This document shows, piece by piece, positions 3,435-7,523 of a stretch of DNA of 7,523 bases. Position numbers and translations under genes: made by a program. The notes under the pieces were generated by a model. The model worked only from the letters and a program-made list of their open reading frames with translations, searched no databases and was not told the origin of the DNA. The stretch is from an uncultured Dyadobacter sp. (GTDB lineage Bacteria; Bacteroidota; Bacteroidia; Cytophagales; Spirosomataceae): contig CALGRQ010000510.1 of NCBI GenBank assembly GCA_937880795.1, positions 1-7,523 of the forward strand. The letters run 5' to 3'. Every line of letters begins with the position of its first letter. Position 1 is the first letter of the stretch.

Positions 3435-6400
3435 TTGGCTACAATTAAAGTAACACCTAGAAAAAATTTCTCGAGGATCAATCAGATTATTGATTATCCG
3501 GATTTGTTGGGAATTCAGGTTCAGTCGTTCCGGGATTTCTTCAGTCTTGATACTTCAGTTGAAGATCGTTCCGACGAAGGATTGTACAAAGTTTTCGCTG
3601 AAAACTTTCCAATTGCCGATTCACGCGACAATTTCGTTCTTGAGTTCATTGATTACCTTCTTGAACCACCGAAATATTCTGTTGATGAATCGATTGATCG
3701 TGGATTAACCTATGCGGTTCCACTTAAAGCAAAATTACGTCTTATCTGTAACGATGCCGATCATGAAGAATTTGAAACCATTGAGCAGGAGGTTTTCTTA
3801 GGAAACATTCCTTATATGACTGAACGTGGTTCGTTTGTAATCAATGGTGCAGAACGTGTTATTGTATCTCAATTGCATCGTTCTCCAGGTGTGTTCTTCT
3901 CCATGAGCAAGCACACCAACGGTTCTAAATTGTATTCAGCACGTATTATTCCATTTAAGGGTTCATGGATTGAATTCTCTACGGATGTGAATAACGTGAT
4001 GTATGCGTACATCGACCGTAAAAAGAAATTCCCGGTTACGACACTCTTGCGTGCGATCGGTTTCGGATCTGATAAAGATATCCTGGACCTTTTTGGTCTT
4101 TCGGAGGAAATCGGGGCTACACCTGCAAACTTGAAGAAAGCAGTAGGTCGTCGTTTGGCGGCGCGGGTATTACGTACCTGGACTGAGGATTTCGTTGACG
4201 AAGACACTGGTGAGGTAGTTTCTATTCAGCGTAACGAAGTGTTGCTGGAGAGAGATTCTACAATTTCTCCTGATGATATCGAGGTAATCCTTGAATCAGG
4301 TCAGAAATCAGTTATTCTTCATAAAGAGGATATGAATGTTGCGGATTATAACATCATTTATAATACGCTTCAAAAAGATAGCTCTAACTCGGACAAAGAA
4401 GCGGTAGAGCAAATTTATCGCCAGCTTCGTAATGCAGAAGCACCGGATGAACAAACGGCAAGAGATGTAATCCAAAGCTTGTTCTTCAGTGACAAACGTT
4501 ATGACCTAGGTGATGTTGGTCGTTACAGAATTAACAAAAAGCTTGGTTCTGATACCAGCCTGGATGTTCGTGTACTTACTACGGGTGACATCGTTTCCAT
4601 CGTGAAGTATTTGATCGGTTTGATCAATGCCAAAGCGGTTGTCGATGATATTGATCACTTGTCAAACCGTCGTGTTCGTACAGTTGGTGAGCAGCTGTAT
4701 GCTCAGTTTGGTGTAGGTCTTGCGCGTATGGCGCGTACGATTAAGGAGCGTATGAACGTACGTGATAACGAAGATTTCAAGCCTGTTGACTTGATCAACG
4801 CTCGTACTTTGTCTTCTGTTATTAACTCTTTCTTCGGTACCAACCAGTTGTCACAGTTTATGGATCAAACCAATCCATTGGCTGAGATTACGCACAAAAG
4901 ACGTATGTCGGCACTTGGGCCAGGTGGTCTTTCTCGTGAAAGAGCTGGTTTCGAGGTTCGAGATGTTCACTACACGCACTACGGTCGTCTGTGTACGATT
5001 GAAACGCCGGAAGGTCCGAACATTGGTTTGATTTCTTCTCTTTGCGTATTTGCGAAAGTAAATGGCATGGGCTTTATCGAAACTCCTTACCGTGTTATTG
5101 ATGGCGCTGGTAAGCTGACAGATGAGCTTATTTATATGACTGCTGAGGAAGAGGATTCTAAGTACATTGCTCAGGCAAATGCATCGGTTGATGCAGAAGG
5201 AAACTTCACAGTAGAAAAAATTAAAACACGTTTCGAGGGTGACTTCCCAATGGTGGATCCTTCGCAAGCGTCATATATGGACGTAGCTGCCAACCAGATT
5301 GTTTCTGTTGCGGCATCGCTTATTCCATTCCTTGAGCATGATGATGCTAACCGTGCCCTGATGGGATCTAACATGCAGCGCCAAGGTGTTCCATTGCTTC
5401 GTCCACAAGCTCCGATCGTAGGAACGGGTCTTGAGAAACGTGTAGCTATGGACTCTCGTGCGTTAGTTGTTGCCGAAGGCGATGGTGTTATCGAGTACGT
5501 TGATGCTAAGAAAATCGTTGTTAAATATGACAGAACAGATGCTGAGCGTCTGGTTAGTTTCATTGATGACAGCGTAGCATACGACCTCGTGAAGTTCCGT
5601 CGTACCAACCAGGATACATGTCTTAACCTACAACCAATGGTTCTTAAAGGACAGAAGGTTAAGAAAGGTGAGGCATTGTGCCAAGGCTACGGTACAGAAG
5701 GAGGAGAACTTGCTTTGGGTCGTAACCTTTTGGTTGCTTTCATGCCTTGGCAAGGATATAACTTTGAGGATGCGATTGTAATCTCTGAGAAAGTGGTTCG
5801 CGATGATATCTTTACTTCTATTCACATTGAAGAATTTGAACTGGAAGTACGTGATACCAAACGTGGAGAAGAAGAACTTACTGCTGAGATTCCTAACGTA
5901 AGTGAAGAAACTGTTAAAAATCTGGATGAGAACGGTATCGTTCAGGTTGGTACTGAAGTAAAAGAAGGAGATATTCTGATTGGTAAGATTACACCAAAAG
6001 GTGAGTCGGATCCAACGCCAGAAGAAAAACTTCTTCGTGCTATATTCGGAGATAAGGCAGGTGATGTGAAAGATGCTTCTAAGAAAGCACCTCCATCTAT
6101 GAAAGGTGTGGTTATTGATACCAAACTTTTCTCTCGCCCAACGAAGGAAGAGCGTGCGAAACACAAAGACGAACTTCGTTTGTTGATGAAGAAATATAGC
6201 CGTGACTTGACAGCACTTCGCGGACGTATCATTGAGAAACTGGTTGCACTAACCGATGGCAAAACCAGCCAGGGTGTGAAGCATAAATTTGGTGATGAAT
6301 TGATTTCGAAAGGAATGAAGTTCAACATCAGAAATATCTCTGAAAACTTGTTCCCTGCCAATAACCCTTACCGTGACGAAAGTCAATATGCAGTTGCCGA

Positions 6401-7286
6401 AGAGGTTAACCTTATTGGTGATGTATTGACTTTCGTCACGGAAACAAACACTCAGGTTTCGTTGGTACTTAAAAATTACCTGAATTCTCGCAGCGAATTG
6501 ATTGGCCGTTTCAAACGTGACCGTTTTGCTCTTGAGGTGGGTGATGAACTTCCTGCTGGAATTGTTAAACTGGCGAAAGTGTATATCGCTAAGAAACGTA
6601 AATTGAAAGTAGGGGATAAAATGGCGGGACGTCACGGTAATAAAGGGGTTGTTGCCCGTATTGTTCGTGATGAGGATATGCCTTTCCTTGAAGATGGAAC
6701 TCCGATGAACATCGTGTTGAACCCACTAGGGGTACCTTCTCGTATGAACATTGGTCAGATCTACGAAACAATTCTTGCTTGGGCAGGTCTTAAATTAGGT
6801 CGTCGCTACGCTACGCCAATTTTCGACGGAGCTACGGAAGCCGAAGTTGCCGCAGAATTGAAAGAAGCAGGTTTACCAGAATGGGGACGTACTTATCTAT
6901 ACAACGGATTAACCGGAGATCGTTTTGATCAACCAGTTACTGTTGGTTTGATGTACATGATGAAACTGGGTCACCTTGTTGACGATAAGATGCACGCCCG
7001 TTCAATCGGACCGTACTCTCTTATCACACAGCAACCATTGGGTGGTAAAGCTCAGTTCGGGGGGCAGCGTTTTGGAGAAATGGAAGTGTGGGCACTTGAA
7101 GCTTTCGGTGCGTCTCACATTCTTCAAGAGATCCTTACCGTTAAGTCGGATGACGTAGTTGGCCGTGCCAAAGCTTATGAAGCAATCGTGAAAGGTGAAA
7201 ACCTTCCGAAACCAAATATTCCGGAGTCATTCAATGTTCTTGTTCACGAGCTTCGTGGATTGGCATTGGAAATTACGCTGGACTAA
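3435..7286 (+). CDS. rpoB: DNA-directed RNA polymerase subunit beta
   Basis: RpoB is the second-largest RNA polymerase subunit; with beta' it forms the active-site cleft. The 1283-residue protein looks complete. The N-terminal protrusion and lobe (about 15-420) include VINGAERVIVSQLHRSPGV. The rifamycin region (about 468-499) contains QLSQFMDQTNPLAEITHKRR. D477, H487 and S492 match E. coli D516, H526 and S531, so it looks wild type; A483 replaces S522, and T521 replaces the conserved proline 560. NFEDA (776-780) holds the acidic pair near the catalytic magnesium, and GDKMAGRHGNKG has K1062 and K1070 (E. coli K1065, K1073). An insert at about 890-1050 precedes it, as in other Gram-negative lineages. 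The C-terminal clamp part includes KAQFGGQRFGEMEVWALEA. The start is TTG: the in-frame codons upstream reach a TAA at 3414 with no ATG. No Shine-Dalgarno sequence is present. Confidence 0.98.
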   Translation: MATIKVTPRKNFSRINQIIDYPDLLGIQVQSFRDFFSLDTSVEDRSDEGLYKVFAENFPIADSRDNFVLEFIDYLLEPPKYSVDESIDRGLTYAVPLKAKLRLICNDADHEEFETIEQEVFLGNIPYMTERGSFVINGAERVIVSQLHRSPGVFFSMSKHTNGSKLYSARIIPFKGSWIEFSTDVNNVMYAYIDRKKKFPVTTLLRAIGFGSDKDILDLFGLSEEIGATPANLKKAVGRRLAARVLRTWTEDFVDEDTGEVVSIQRNEVLLERDSTISPDDIEVILESGQKSVILHKEDMNVADYNIIYNTLQKDSSNSDKEAVEQIYRQLRNAEAPDEQTARDVIQSLFFSDKRYDLGDVGRYRINKKLGSDTSLDVRVLTTGDIVSIVKYLIGLINAKAVVDDIDHLSNRRVRTVGEQLYAQFGVGLARMARTIKERMNVRDNEDFKPVDLINARTLSSVINSFFGTNQLSQFMDQTNPLAEITHKRRMSALGPGGLSRERAGFEVRDVHYTHYGRLCTIETPEGPNIGLISSLCVFAKVNGMGFIETPYRVIDGAGKLTDELIYMTAEEEDSKYIAQANASVDAEGNFTVEKIKTRFEGDFPMVDPSQASYMDVAANQIVSVAASLIPFLEHDDANRALMGSNMQRQGVPLLRPQAPIVGTGLEKRVAMDSRALVVAEGDGVIEYVDAKKIVVKYDRTDAERLVSFIDDSVAYDLVKFRRTNQDTCLNLQPMVLKGQKVKKGEALCQGYGTEGGELALGRNLLVAFMPWQGYNFEDAIVISEKVVRDDIFTSIHIEEFELEVRDTKRGEEELTAEIPNVSEETVKNLDENGIVQVGTEVKEGDILIGKITPKGESDPTPEEKLLRAIFGDKAGDVKDASKKAPPSMKGVVIDTKLFSRPTKEERAKHKDELRLLMKKYSRDLTALRGRIIEKLVALTDGKTSQGVKHKFGDELISKGMKFNIRNISENLFPANNPYRDESQYAVAEEVNLIGDVLTFVTETNTQVSLVLKNYLNSRSELIGRFKRDRFALEVGDELPAGIVKLAKVYIAKKRKLKVGDKMAGRHGNKGVVARIVRDEDMPFLEDGTPMNIVLNPLGVPSRMNIGQIYETILAWAGLKLGRRYATPIFDGATEAEVAAELKEAGLPEWGRTYLYNGLTGDRFDQPVTVGLMYMMKLGHLVDDKMHARSIGPYSLITQQPLGGKAQFGGQRFGEMEVWALEAFGASHILQEILTVKSDDVVGRAKAYEAIVKGENLPKPNIPESFNVLVHELRGLALEITLD

Positions 7287-7350
7287 TTTTTAGTCGTAAT
7301 GGCGCGGAAACGCGCCATTAGAAATGCAATATAAATTGAGTTTCGACTAA
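7281..7350 (+). promoter_or_regulatory. rpoB-rpoC intergenic hairpin with alternative pairings
   Basis: TAATGGCGCG (7297-7306) pairs perfectly with CGCGCCATTA (7311-7320), capped by a GAAA (GNRA-type) tetraloop. No U-run follows, so this is not an intrinsic terminator; an mRNA processing or stabilising element is more likely (inference). Next to it, TTAGTC (7290-7295) can pair upstream with GACTAA (7281-7286, containing the rpoB stop) over a TTT loop. Alternatively TTAGTCG (7290-7296) can pair downstream with CGACTAA (7344-7350), stacking on the GAAA hairpin. The rest of the 86-base gap is AT-rich. Confidence 0.7.
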
Positions 7351-7372
7351 CAAGACAAACGACTTTTTAATT

Positions 7373-7523
7373 ATGTCTTTCAAAAAGAACAAAAAACTTA
7401 ATAGTGATTTTTCCAGAATGACGATCAGTCTGGCTTCACCTGAGTCTATCCTTGAGAGCTCTTTTGGTGAAGTTACCCAGCCTGAAACCATCAACTACCG
7501 GACCTATAAACCGGAAATGGGTG
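7373..7523 (+). CDS. rpoC: DNA-directed RNA polymerase subunit beta', N-terminal fragment
   Basis: Fifty codons are present before the window ends. The peptide begins MSFKKNKKLNSDFSRMTISL and continues with SPESILESSFGEVTQPETINYRTYKPEMG, the conserved opening of beta'. The motif from ETINYRTYKPE leads, in the family, to the zinc-binding region of the clamp, which lies beyond the window. RpoC supplies the catalytic NADFDGDQ motif, also outside the window. The ATG at 7373 is preceded by the AT-rich ctttttaatt with no Shine-Dalgarno sequence. It starts 86 bases after rpoB on the same strand, with no terminator between, so the two genes share a transcript, giving coordinated synthesis of beta and beta'. 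Confidence 0.97.
   Translation, partial: MSFKKNKKLNSDFSRMTISLASPESILESSFGEVTQPETINYRTYKPEMG

Noticed and set aside
5628..6164. Long minus-strand open frame within rpoB (also at 4851-5267 and 5171-5608)
   Set aside because: The translations are low-quality mirrors of rpoB codons with no recognisable domain; the + strand is certain to be coding there.
1..7523. Mobile element, CRISPR, defence or other novel protein system
   Set aside because: Every coding stretch is a recognised housekeeping gene in its usual order; no transposase, integrase, spaced repeats or unfamiliar ORF was seen on either strand.

Overview
The window is a chromosomal housekeeping segment, all on the + strand: 3' part of tRNA-Trp, secE, nusG, rplK (L11), rplA (L1), rplJ (L10), rplL (L7/L12), rpoB and the first 50 codons of rpoC. 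This is the conserved bacterial L11/L10-rpoBC cluster. A tRNA-Trp directly before secE, the absence of Shine-Dalgarno sequences before every gene, A-rich start regions and the RpoB sequence (long insert before the GDKMAGRHGNKG motif, wording around the rifamycin region) point to Bacteroidota. My best guess is the Cytophagales (Dyadobacter/Spirosoma-like), from general familiarity rather than a search.

Layout: 1-54 is the tRNA, 20 bases before secE (75-266). nusG (303-857) follows after 36 bases. A 75-base gap (858-932) before rplK (933-1382) holds a two-helix RNA element that could be the L1 feedback site. rplA (1415-2113) and rplJ (2115-2645) are one base apart and probably translationally coupled. 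rplL (2736-3119) lies 90 bases on, behind a possible weak attenuator. The only long non-coding stretch, 3120-3434, contains a strong terminator-type hairpin, a promoter candidate whose -10/-7 box sits inside a second inverted repeat, and a structured leader of about 190 bases ahead of rpoB. rpoB (3435-7286) appears to start with TTG. rpoB and rpoC (7373 to past the end) are separated by 86 bases with a GAAA-capped 10-bp hairpin and alternative pairings around the rpoB stop codon.

Together the genes supply a protein-export subunit (SecE), a transcription elongation factor (NusG), the ribosomal stalk base and stalk (L11, L10, L7/L12), the L1 stalk protein and the two large RNA polymerase subunits. 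The terminator plus new promoter between rplL and rpoB would allow polymerase subunits to be made at a different level from ribosomal proteins.

I found no mobile element, CRISPR array, defence system or unfamiliar protein. The parts that merit a second look are regulatory RNA: above all the rpoB leader (a potential H-type pseudoknot, a competing downstream pairing and a seven-codon ORF) and the TTG start. All RNA structures were found by eye; none was folded or tested by covariation.
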